Shown: positions 1 through 6,987 of the stretch, one piece after another
Position numbering within the stretch: position 1 is the first letter of the stretch
Layout: each line of letters starts with the position of its first letter
Origin: an uncultured Olsenella sp.
Lineage (GTDB): Bacteria > Actinomycetota > Coriobacteriia > Coriobacteriales > Atopobiaceae
Direction: 5' to 3'
Assembly: GCA_937900605.1 (NCBI GenBank)
Contig: CALCDK010000125.1
Span: 1-6,987 of the forward strand
DNA length: 6,987 nt
The notes under the pieces: model-generated
Databases searched by the model: none
What the model saw: only the letters and a program-made list of their open reading frames with translations
What the model was told of the DNA's origin: nothing
Position numbers and translations under genes: made by a program

Positions 1-831
1 ATCGTCATCGTCGCCACCGCCGGCCGCCTGCAGATCGACGAGGAGATGATGGAGGAGGCCGTCGCCATCAAGCGCGCGGTCAGGCCCGACCAGATCCTCA
101 TGGTCGTCGACGCCATGGGCGGCCAGGACATCGTCAACGTCGTCAAGACCTTCGCCGAGCGCGTCGACTTCGACGGCGTCATCATGTCCAAGCTCGACGG
201 TGACGCCCGTGGCGGCGGCGCCCTCTCCGTGCGCGAGGTCACCGGCAAGCCGATCAAGTTCGTCTCCATGGGCGAGAAGCCCGACTCGCTCGAGGTCTTC
301 CACCCCGACCGCATGGCCAAGCGCATCCTGGGCATGGGCGACGTCGTGGGCATCATCGAGCAGGCCCAGAAGGTCGTCGACGAGCAGCAGGCCGCCGACG
401 CCGAGCGCATGATGCGCGAGGGCTTCACCATGGACGACCTGCTCTCGCAGATGCAGCAGATCCGCAAGATGGGCGGCCTGCAGAAGCTCATGGGCATGAT
501 CCCGGGCATGGAGCGCGCCTTGGCCCAGACGCCCGGCGCCAACACCGACGACGCGCAGCTCACGCGCATCGAGGCCATGATCCGTTCCATGACCAAGGAG
601 GAGCGCGCCCGCCCCAAGATCATCAACGGCCAGCGCAGGCGCCGCATCGCCCAAGGCTCCGGCCGCTCGGTCCAGGAGCTCAACCAGCTCATCAAGCAGT
701 GGGACGAGATGAACAAGATGATGGCCAAGATGCGCGGCTTCGCCCAGGCGGGCACCTCGCGCAAGGGCCGTCGCGCCATGGCGTCTATGATGCGCAACAT
801 GGGCGGCGGCAACGGTCGTCGCCCGTTCTAG
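1..831 (+). CDS. ffh: Signal recognition particle GTPase Ffh (SRP54), 3' part; 5' end outside window
   Basis: Ffh binds 4.5S RNA and signal sequences of nascent membrane and secreted proteins, and with FtsY delivers ribosomes to the Sec translocon. The frame is open from base 1, so the N domain and the G1/G2 motifs lie outside the window; 276 residues are visible. In order, these show the G3 region TAGRL (visible residues 6-10), the DGQ-type loop DAMGGQD (37-43), the G4 motif SKLD followed by GDARGG (63-72), GKPIKF (82-87), and FHPDRMAKRILGMGD (100-114), which closes the G domain. The methionine-rich M domain follows from about residue 135, with RRRRIAQGSG (212-221), the RNA-binding helix-turn-helix, and a basic Met/Gly-rich tail. 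The G3 Asp is Ala here (residue 5) and the usual Thr of DAMTGQ is Gly (residue 40). Identification is certain. The gene ends with TAG and is followed by strong hairpins rather than by rpsP, so it appears to be last in its transcript. Confidence 0.97.
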   Translation: MVIVATAGRLQIDEEMMEEAVAIKRAVRPDQILMVVDAMGGQDIVNVVKTFAERVDFDGVIMSKLDGDARGGGALSVREVTGKPIKFVSMGEKPDSLEVFHPDRMAKRILGMGDVVGIIEQAQKVVDEQQAADAERMMREGFTMDDLLSQMQQIRKMGGLQKLMGMIPGMERALAQTPGANTDDAQLTRIEAMIRSMTKEERARPKIINGQRRRRIAQGSGRSVQELNQLIKQWDEMNKMMAKMRGFAQAGTSRKGRRAMASMMRNMGGGNGRRPF

Positions 832-863
832 CGCGCTGCGCCCGGGCCACGTCGCCGTGGGCG

Positions 864-896
864 CCGTCCGTCATGCCCATGCGCCATGACGGACGG
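864..896. terminator. Inverted repeat downstream of ffh (12-bp stem)
   Basis: A perfect 12-bp inverted repeat (864-875 with 885-896) has a 9-nt loop and starts 33 nt after the ffh stop codon. No T-tract follows on either strand. It may be part of a compound terminator or an RNA 3'-end protecting structure for ffh. The function is inferred from position only. Confidence 0.45.
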
Positions 897-911
897 GGCG
901 AGAGGGACGAG

Positions 912-952
912 CGGAGGGCCCCCGGGACCGTCACGGTCCCGGGGGCCCTCCG
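912..952. terminator. Perfect 19-bp hairpin between convergent ffh and L,D-transpeptidase genes; likely bidirectional terminator
   Basis: Bases 912-930 pair without mismatch with 934-952 around a 3-nt loop (TCA). The stem contains runs of five C and five G and is very stable. It lies between two genes that point at each other, so it can serve both transcripts. No T-run follows on the plus strand (TCGCTTCG) or the minus strand, so it lacks the canonical intrinsic-terminator tail. Reduced U-tracts are common in GC-rich Actinobacteria. Confidence 0.7.
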
Positions 953-960
953 TCGCTTCG

Positions 961-992
961 GGTGCCCTCGTCCGGTCCCCTTGGCCGGCACC
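961..992. repeat. Weak inverted repeat in the convergent spacer
   Basis: Bases 961-966 (GGTGCC) pair with 987-992 (GGCACC) across a 20-nt interior that itself holds short GC complements. This is modest by GC-rich standards and listed mainly because it sits in a row of hairpins. It could be chance. Confidence 0.25.
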
Positions 993-995
993 CTC

Positions 996-1030
996 GCGCC
1001 CGGCATCGCCAGGTCCCTCTCGCCGGGCGC
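996..1030. terminator. 9-bp inverted repeat abutting the L,D-transpeptidase stop codon
   Basis: Bases 996-1004 (GCGCCCGGC) pair perfectly with 1022-1030 around a 17-nt loop. Base 1030 is also the last base of the minus-strand TAG stop codon, so the stem begins exactly where translation of the transpeptidase ends. No T-tract follows on the minus strand. It could be a terminator element or a 3'-end stabilising hairpin for that transcript. Confidence 0.4.
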
Positions 1031-2466
1031 TACTTGTGGATGACCACGGGGTCGCCCACGCGGACGAGCTCGAAGAGCTGGCGCGCCGGCTCGTAGTCCA
1101 GGCGGATGCAGCCGTGGCTGTAGATGTCGCCACCGAAGCGGTGCTGCCAGGGCGCGTTGTGGAAGCCGATCACGTTGCGCACGACGCCCATCCAGAACTG
1201 GACGTGGCTGTCCCACTCCGGCTCGCCGGTCTCGGGGTCCACCGGGCCCTTGAGGTTGATGTCGCCGTCCTTGCGGTTGGTGATGGCCCAGACGCCGGTG
1301 GGGGTGGCGTGGCCCTGGTTGGGCTGGCCGGAGGTGATGTCGGCCTCCCAGATGACGTTGCCGCCCTCGTAGAAGCGCGCGTGCTGCGCGGTGAGGTCCA
1401 CGTCGACGAAGCGGTCGCCCCAGTCCTGACCGCCGGGGTTGAAGCGCGCGGCGGTCTGCAGGCAGACGACCTCGAGGGTCGAGGGCTGGCCGGACTCGAT
1501 GGCCGAGCACAGCGCGTCGGCGGTCCTGCCGCCGTCGATGACCCAGCCGTAGGCGCTGCGGCCGTAGGAGCGGTCGCCGTCGTCAACGGTGCGCGTGGTG
1601 CCGTCGGGCAGGGTGTAGCTGCGCGTGGTCCCGGCGCTGTCGCAGGTCTGGGAGAGCGGGCCGCGGCAGTAGTCCTCGACGGCGCGGCGGTCGAGGCCCA
1701 CCGAGAGGTCCTCGCCGATGCGTACCCACCCGGCGATCGTGGCGGCGTCGACGTCGGCGACGTGCGTGCCGCCCAGGGTGAGGTCGACCGTCGCGCCCAG
1801 CATGGCGTTTGCCTGGTCGACCGGGGCCTGCAGCGGCGTGCCGCCCTGCAGGCAGGTCTCGTCGAGGACGACCTCGCGCTCGCGGGCGCTGAAGGCGCGC
1901 TCGAGGGCCTCGTGGACGCGCGCCAGGTCGAGGTGGGCGGGGACCACGCGCGGGTCGAGCACGAAGGCCCCCTGCGCGGCGTCGTAGGAGATGCCGGTCC
2001 CGCCGAGCTCGGCGGCGACAGCGCCGGCCTCGTCGATCGCGGGCTGGAGCAGGGCGTCGAGAAGCGCCTTGTCGTAGTCGGCGCCCTCGTCGGCGGTGAG
2101 GCTGCGCTGGCGCAGCGCCTCGACGGGCCACGCCCAGGGGCTCGTCTGGTCGTGGGCCGAGCGGGCGTACGTCTCGCCGTCGCAGGCCAGGCCGATCTGG
2201 GAGGCGTCGATCTCGAGGTCGACGCCGTCGCCGGTAAGGTGGACGCTGTAGCCGTCGAAGGTGCCGCTCTTCTCGGCGGCGACGTCCGTGACGGCGCGCA
2301 GCGACACGTCGGCCCCGTCGAGGGTGGTCCCCGGCAGGTAGATGAACGAGAAGGCGGCCACTCCGGCGAGGTAGGCGCCGGCGAGCGTGCCGGCGAGCGC
2401 GACGGGCACGACCCATCGCCTGCGCCTCGGCTGCGGTTTGGGCTCCTGCTTCATGTGGCGCGTCAT
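1030..2466 (-). CDS. Membrane-anchored L,D-transpeptidase (YkuD catalytic domain with PG_binding_4-type N-terminal region)
   Basis: This predicted 478-residue enzyme should act outside the membrane. YkuD enzymes form 3-3 peptidoglycan cross-links, or attach proteins to the wall, through a catalytic cysteine. After a short basic cytoplasmic tail (RRRR at 14-17), residues 18-44 form one hydrophobic segment that is probably an uncleaved anchor. The segment from about 45 to 345 begins FIYLPGTTLDG and includes RSYTLPDG and YGWVID, typical of the PG_binding_4 region in this family. The YkuD domain spans about 352-478 and carries ATPTGVW, FHNAPW (His436) and SHGCIRL with catalytic Cys453. The ATG at 2466 was chosen because a GGGAGGA (2483-2477) lies 10 nt upstream. 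The frame is open further upstream, to 2643, but that would cross into the divergent gene. A second Met at codon 5 is possible. Six further cysteines (95, 205, 267, 275, 320, 335) lie in the ectodomain. The physiological substrate cannot be told from sequence. Confidence 0.92.
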   Translation of the reverse strand: MTRHMKQEPKPQPRRRRWVVPVALAGTLAGAYLAGVAAFSFIYLPGTTLDGADVSLRAVTDVAAEKSGTFDGYSVHLTGDGVDLEIDASQIGLACDGETYARSAHDQTSPWAWPVEALRQRSLTADEGADYDKALLDALLQPAIDEAGAVAAELGGTGISYDAAQGAFVLDPRVVPAHLDLARVHEALERAFSAREREVVLDETCLQGGTPLQAPVDQANAMLGATVDLTLGGTHVADVDAATIAGWVRIGEDLSVGLDRRAVEDYCRGPLSQTCDSAGTTRSYTLPDGTTRTVDDGDRSYGRSAYGWVIDGGRTADALCSAIESGQPSTLEVVCLQTAARFNPGGQDWGDRFVDVDLTAQHARFYEGGNVIWEADITSGQPNQGHATPTGVWAITNRKDGDINLKGPVDPETGEPEWDSHVQFWMGVVRNVIGFHNAPWQHRFGGDIYSHGCIRLDYEPARQLFELVRVGDPVVIHK

Positions 2467-2476
2467 CTTCTGCGTG

Positions 2477-2483
2477 TCCTCCC
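2477..2483 (-). promoter_or_regulatory. Ribosome binding site fixing the L,D-transpeptidase start
   Basis: On the minus strand GGGAGGA stands 10 nt before the ATG at 2466. It decides for this start over the in-frame upstream ATGs, which have no comparable purine run and lie in the divergent gene or its leader. Confidence 0.75.
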
Positions 2484-2496
2484 GTCTCGATGCGTC

Positions 2497-2525
2497 CCGA
2501 CGGCGCATCTGAGCTATCGTACCCT
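2497..2525. promoter_or_regulatory. Candidate overlapping divergent promoters for the transpeptidase and methyltransferase genes
   Basis: The 112-bp gap between the two divergent genes has one AT-richer patch, around 2510-2525. On the minus strand TACGAT (2521-2516) resembles a -10 box about 50 nt before the transpeptidase ATG. On the plus strand TACCCT (2520-2525) or TATCGT (2515-2520) could be the -10 for the methyltransferase, with a poor -35 such as CCGACG (2497-2502). The -35 matches are weak on both strands, so this is a positional suggestion. Confidence 0.35.
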
Positions 2526-2531
2526 GGATGC

Positions 2532-2549
2532 GCGGGCCCGGCGGCCCGC
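2532..2549. repeat. Small GC-rich hairpin in the leader of the methyltransferase gene
   Basis: Bases 2532-2538 (GCGGGCC) pair with 2543-2549 (GGCCCGC) around a 4-nt loop. It lies 14 nt upstream of the GGGGAGG ribosome binding site, so it would sit in the 5' untranslated region. Chance is a real possibility at this GC content. Confidence 0.25.
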
Positions 2550-2563
2550 ATGCCGCGCCACCA

Positions 2564-2570
2564 GGGGAGG
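2564..2570 (+). promoter_or_regulatory. Ribosome binding site fixing the methyltransferase start
   Basis: GGGGAGG lies 8 nt before the ATG at 2579. This near-ideal spacing excludes the longer reading that would begin at 2528, which would place the purine run inside the coding sequence. Confidence 0.8.
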
Positions 2571-2578
2571 TCGACGAA

Positions 2579-3394
2579 ATGTCAGAAATCATCAGGCTCG
2601 CGTCGCTGGACGACCCTCGGCTCGACGTCTTCGCGCGCCTCACGGATCACCAGCTGCGCGCCCGCGTGGAGGGCGAGAGGGGCCTTCTTGTCTGCGAGTC
2701 GCCCATCGCAGTCGCTGCGGCGCTCGACGCCGGCGTGGAGCCCGTGTCGTTCCTCCTTGACGAGGGGCGCGTCGAGACGTGCGCCGCCCTGCTGAGGCGC
2801 GCGGGCGACGAGGTGACCGCGTTCGTCCTCCCGCGCGACGAGATGAGCCGCCTCACGGGCTACCACGTGACCCGCGGCTTCCTGTGCGCCATGCGCCGCC
2901 CGGCACCCAGGACCCCCGACGAGGTCCTCGAGGGCGCTCGCAACGTCGTGGTGCTCGAGGACCTCGTGGACACGAGCAACGTCGGCGCGCTCGTGCGCTC
3001 CGCCGCCGCGCTGGGCGCGGACGCCGTGCTCCTCTCGCCGCGCTGCTGCGACCCGCTGTGCCGCCGCAGCGTGCGCGTCTCCATGGGCACGGTCTTCATG
3101 GTCCCCTGGGCGCGCGTCGACGACGCCACGTGGCCGCACGTCTGCGACCTGCTGCGCTCCCACGGCCTGACCTGCCTCGCCATGGCGCTCGAGCCCGACG
3201 CGGTGCCCATCGACGACCCGTCGCTCGCCGGGTTGGGCCCGCGCGCGCTGTTCTTCGGCACCGAGGGCACGGGCCTGTCGCGCAGCGTGCTCGACGCGTG
3301 CGACCGCAGCGTGATCATCCCGATGTCGCGTGGGGTGGACTCCCTCAACGTCGCGGCCAGCTCCGCCGTGGCCTTCTGGCAGCTCTTCCGCTAG
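2579..3394 (+). CDS. TrmH/SpoU-family RNA 2'-O-ribose methyltransferase
   Basis: Members of this SPOUT-fold family use S-adenosylmethionine to methylate the 2'-OH of a ribose in rRNA or tRNA. The 271-residue protein has an N-terminal region of about 105 residues resembling the RNA-binding part of SpoU enzymes (LLVCESPIAVAAALDAG, 36-52). The catalytic domain then shows all three family motifs. Motif 1 is DTSNVGALVRSAAALGAD (131-148) with Asn134 and Arg140. Motif 2 is LFFGTEGTGLS (224-234) with Glu229. Motif 3 is IPMSRGVDSLNVAASSAV (247-264) with Ser255 and Asn257; the protein should bind the cofactor in a trefoil knot as a dimer. The start at 2579 is set by GGGGAGG 8 nt upstream. The segment GYHVTRGFLCAMRRP (94-108) recalls the uncharacterised actinobacterial branch of SpoU-like proteins rather than RlmB itself, so I give no symbol. 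The target nucleotide is unknown. It is transcribed away from the transpeptidase gene and towards ftsH. Confidence 0.93.
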   Translation: MSEIIRLASLDDPRLDVFARLTDHQLRARVEGERGLLVCESPIAVAAALDAGVEPVSFLLDEGRVETCAALLRRAGDEVTAFVLPRDEMSRLTGYHVTRGFLCAMRRPAPRTPDEVLEGARNVVVLEDLVDTSNVGALVRSAAALGADAVLLSPRCCDPLCRRSVRVSMGTVFMVPWARVDDATWPHVCDLLRSHGLTCLAMALEPDAVPIDDPSLAGLGPRALFFGTEGTGLSRSVLDACDRSVIIPMSRGVDSLNVAASSAVAFWQLFR

Positions 3395-3402
3395 GCGCGC
3401 CG

Positions 3403-3420
3403 ACGCAGGGGGCCTTGCGT
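3403..3420 (+). terminator. Short hairpin just after the methyltransferase stop
   Basis: Bases 3403-3409 pair with 3414-3420 (seven pairs including one G-U) around a 4-nt loop, starting 8 nt after the TAG stop. No T-run follows. It may contribute to 3'-end formation. Confidence 0.3.
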
Positions 3421-3486
3421 GGCCCGCTTGCGGCCAGGGCACCGGCCGCGCGTCCCTCTCGCCGTCACGGGGCCGCAGGAAGACGA

Positions 3487-3518
3487 GACGCGCCGCCTCC
3501 CGGGGGAGACGGCGCGTC
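3487..3518. terminator. Likely bidirectional terminator between the convergent methyltransferase and ftsH genes
   Basis: Bases 3487-3495 pair with 3510-3518 (9 bp). After one mismatch, 3497-3500 pair with 3505-3508, leaving a 4-nt loop. The plus-strand 3' flank is CTTGGTTCG and the minus-strand flank is TCGTCTTCCTG, both mildly T-enriched for this genome. The hairpin lies 29 nt past the ftsH stop and 92 nt past the methyltransferase stop, which suits a shared terminator. Confidence 0.6.
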
Positions 3519-3547
3519 CTTGGTTCGTGCGCTCTGTGGCCCGTGGC

Positions 3548-5449
<1,902 letters not shown>

Positions 5450-5459
5450 CTGTTGGGTG

Positions 5460-5468
5460 CCTTTCTCC
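5460..5468 (-). promoter_or_regulatory. Ribosome binding site of ftsH
   Basis: On the minus strand GGAGAAAGG ends 10 nt before the ATG at 5449. It favours the first of two closely spaced in-frame ATGs. Confidence 0.65.
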
Positions 5469-5530
5469 GTGGGCGTTGCCTGGGGTCACTTCTACCCGTT
5501 CGTGGCGACGATAAGCCCGCCGCCTGCCGG

Positions 5531-5539
5531 ACTGTAGCA
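5531..5539 (-). promoter_or_regulatory. Candidate extended -10 promoter for ftsH
   Basis: On the minus strand the sequence TGC TACAGT (5539-5531) fits the extended -10 pattern TGn-TAnnnT. No good -35 hexamer is visible 16-18 nt upstream, where the sequence is GC-only, but extended -10 promoters often lack one. Transcription would start near 5524, giving a leader of about 75 nt before the ftsH ATG. Confidence 0.45.
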
Positions 5540-5573
5540 CAGCCCGGTGACGTCGCGGCGGCGCTGCGGCCGG

Positions 5574-5601
5574 GTCCGGCGGTGCCTCACCCGCGCCGGA
5601 C
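5574..5601 (-). terminator. Candidate terminator hairpin after fbp
   Basis: Bases 5574-5581 (GTCCGGCG) pair perfectly with 5594-5601 around a 12-nt loop. An alternative fold adds an inner GGTG/CACC helix. It lies 24 nt past the fbp stop and upstream of the ftsH promoter candidate. No U-tract follows on the minus strand, so termination is uncertain. Confidence 0.4.
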
Positions 5602-5625
5602 TCGCACGGCGGCGTCGCGGACGCG

Positions 5626-6987
5626 CTAGCGCTGGCCCCTCTCGCTGAGCTCGCCGGTGCGGTATGCGTCGAGCAGCGCGCGCAGGTCGTCGATCTGCTC
5701 GTGGATGTCCGCGCCGGTGTCGGTGTCCTCGACGGTGACGGGCGTGGTGGCCGCCTCGAAGCGGTCGTCCTCGCTCATGATGTCGGCATTGAGGTCGAGC
5801 ACGTCGGCAATGGAGCCGAAGGGGCGGTGGGCCTTGATGCGCATGCCGGTGGCGTCCGAGATCAGGGTGTAGCCGGCGATGCCGGTGGTCTTGTGGTAGG
5901 CCTGGCAGAAGCCGCCGTCGATGACGATGAGGTGGCCGTTGGAGCGCACGGGCCTCTCGCCGGAGGACGCATGGACGGGAGTGTGGCCGTTGATGATGTG
6001 GCCGGTCTGCGGGCTCACGCCGAACTCGCGCAGGACGCGGCGGCAGACCTCGGGGTCGTTGGTGAGCGCGTAGTAGGGGTCGCGCGGCTCCTCCCAGGTG
6101 GTGCGGTCCGTGTAGTACGTGCGCTCGAACGTCTTGACGACGCGGCCGGAAAGCGGCGAGTAGCGGCCGCACCACAGGTACCACATCCAGTCCAGGGAGA
6201 CCTGGTCGTGCTCGTGCCACGCGCGGCGCGCCATGCGGTCGGCGTAGTCGTAGTAGGCGCGGCCGGCCAGCGGCCGGCCCTGGTGCATGACGGGGTGGAA
6301 GCTGCCGTCCTCGTTCATGGGGACGCAGGCGTGGAAGAGCACGTTGTCGTTGTGGACCAGGTAGGTGCTGCCGTGGTCGTAGAGGAAGTTGACGTGGGCG
6401 CGCAGCTTCTCGGAGCGGCGCACCGCGTTCATGAGGTTGCCCATGACGCGCGACTCCTCCTCGCTCAGCGCGTAGGGGTCGCTCGGGTCGAGGGTGGGGA
6501 AGTCGTTGGTGCGCAGCTCGTGCTCGACGCCGTCCACCACGGCCACGCCGCGCGCGGGGTCGACGTGCTCGAGCAGCAGGCGGTCGTCCATCTCCCAGCC
6601 GGGGTGGCGGCGGATGGTCTGGCCCTCGAGCTTGAACAGGATGACCGAGATGGCCTTCTCCATGGGCGGCATCTGGTCGTCGGCGCGGTAGGTGGCCTCG
6701 GCGAACAGCGCGAGCTCTCGCAGGGAGACGCCATAGGCGCTTTCGAGGATCTTGAGGCTGTCGTAGTGGATGTTGTTGCGGATCACGGCCGCCAGGCACG
6801 CCGCGGACCCTGCCGCCGCGCCCATCCAGACGATGTCGTGGTTGCCCCACTGGAAGTCTACCGAGTGGTACTGCATGAGGCGGTCCATGATGCGGTCGGC
6901 GTGCGGGCCGCGGTCGAAGACGTCGCCCACGACGTGCAGGTGGTCGACGGCCAGGCGCTTGACGAGGCTCGCGAGCGACACGACGAA
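5626..6987 (-). CDS. fbp: Class III fructose-1,6-bisphosphatase, C-terminal part; 5' end outside window
   Basis: This enzyme hydrolyses fructose 1,6-bisphosphate to fructose 6-phosphate and phosphate, a committed step of gluconeogenesis. It belongs to the Mn-dependent class typified by the Bacillus subtilis enzyme (about 670 residues), which is unrelated to E. coli Fbp. The frame is open to the right edge, so 453 C-terminal residues are visible and roughly the first 150-220 are missing. A GTG near 6981 is internal, not a start. The calcineurin-like metallophosphatase signature is clear: GDVFDRG (visible residues 21-27), GNHD (48-51), a His/Asn segment VHNDNVLFHACVP (211-223), NGHTPV (333-338) and VIDGGF (355-360). 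The family-typical stretch YHSVDFQWGNHD precedes a conserved helical insert. The C-terminal tail, from about 405, is acidic and less conserved. The gene shares its strand with ftsH but is separated by 176 bp with hairpin and promoter candidates, so co-transcription is doubtful. Confidence 0.95.
   Translation of the reverse strand, partial: FVVSLASLVKRLAVDHLHVVGDVFDRGPHADRIMDRLMQYHSVDFQWGNHDIVWMGAAAGSAACLAAVIRNNIHYDSLKILESAYGVSLRELALFAEATYRADDQMPPMEKAISVILFKLEGQTIRRHPGWEMDDRLLLEHVDPARGVAVVDGVEHELRTNDFPTLDPSDPYALSEEESRVMGNLMNAVRRSEKLRAHVNFLYDHGSTYLVHNDNVLFHACVPMNEDGSFHPVMHQGRPLAGRAYYDYADRMARRAWHEHDQVSLDWMWYLWCGRYSPLSGRVVKTFERTYYTDRTTWEEPRDPYYALTNDPEVCRRVLREFGVSPQTGHIINGHTPVHASSGERPVRSNGHLIVIDGGFCQAYHKTTGIAGYTLISDATGMRIKAHRPFGSIADVLDLNADIMSEDDRFEAATTPVTVEDTDTGADIHEQIDDLRALLDAYRTGELSERGQR

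Noticed and set aside
832..1029. A possible small RNA, tRNA or CRISPR element in the spacer
   Set aside because: The repeats are inverted, not direct, with no cloverleaf and no regular spacing. Terminator or 3'-UTR hairpins explain them more simply.
2528..2578. A 17-codon N-terminal extension of the methyltransferase
   Set aside because: The strong GGGGAGG 8 nt before the ATG at 2579 would be inside the coding sequence, and the extension is Gly/Pro-rich without family resemblance.
2467..2643. A 59-residue N-terminal extension of the L,D-transpeptidase
   Set aside because: It would overlap the divergent methyltransferase gene and place a good ribosome binding site inside the gene. The basic tail plus membrane anchor starting at 2466 is the expected N-terminus.
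886..2760. A 624-codon plus-strand open frame antisense to the transpeptidase gene
   Set aside because: Its translation is low-complexity Ala/Gly/Val/Asp without recognisable domains, and it mirrors a well-supported YkuD gene. Long antisense frames are expected when third codon positions are almost all G or C.
5492..6850. A 452-codon minus-strand frame overlapping fbp
   Set aside because: It is another Arg/Pro/Ala-rich shadow. The fbp frame has the full set of metallophosphatase motifs and the shadow has none.

Overview
This 7 kb window comes from a GC-rich bacterial chromosome, with strongly G/C-biased third codon positions. It carries conserved housekeeping genes and no sign of mobile or accessory DNA. 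An actinobacterial-type TrmH-family methyltransferase, a Clostridia-like FtsH and a class III (Firmicutes-type) fructose-1,6-bisphosphatase occur together. This points to a high-GC member of the Coriobacteriia (Olsenella/Atopobium/Collinsella-like). That assignment is an inference from remembered protein style, not a database match.

Layout. Bases 1-831 (+) hold the 3' part of ffh, the SRP GTPase. Bases 832-1029 are a non-coding convergent spacer with four consecutive inverted repeats, including a perfect 19-bp stem at 912-952. Bases 1030-2466 (-) encode a membrane-anchored YkuD L,D-transpeptidase. Bases 2467-2578 are a short divergent promoter region. Bases 2579-3394 (+) encode a TrmH/SpoU-family RNA 2'-O-ribose methyltransferase. 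Bases 3395-3547 are a second convergent spacer with a terminator-like hairpin. Bases 3548-5449 (-) encode a complete FtsH. Bases 5450-5625 hold a weak hairpin and an extended -10 candidate for ftsH. Bases 5626-6987 (-) hold the C-terminal two thirds of the fructose-1,6-bisphosphatase, which runs off the right edge.

The five genes serve unrelated core functions: protein targeting, wall cross-linking, RNA modification, membrane protein quality control and gluconeogenesis. The arrangement of alternating strands, each pair separated by its own signals, suggests mostly single-gene transcription units. I found no convincing undescribed system. The most notable points are an Ala in place of the near-invariant Asp of the Ffh G3 motif, the stack of hairpins after ffh, and a cysteine-rich ectodomain in the L,D-transpeptidase.
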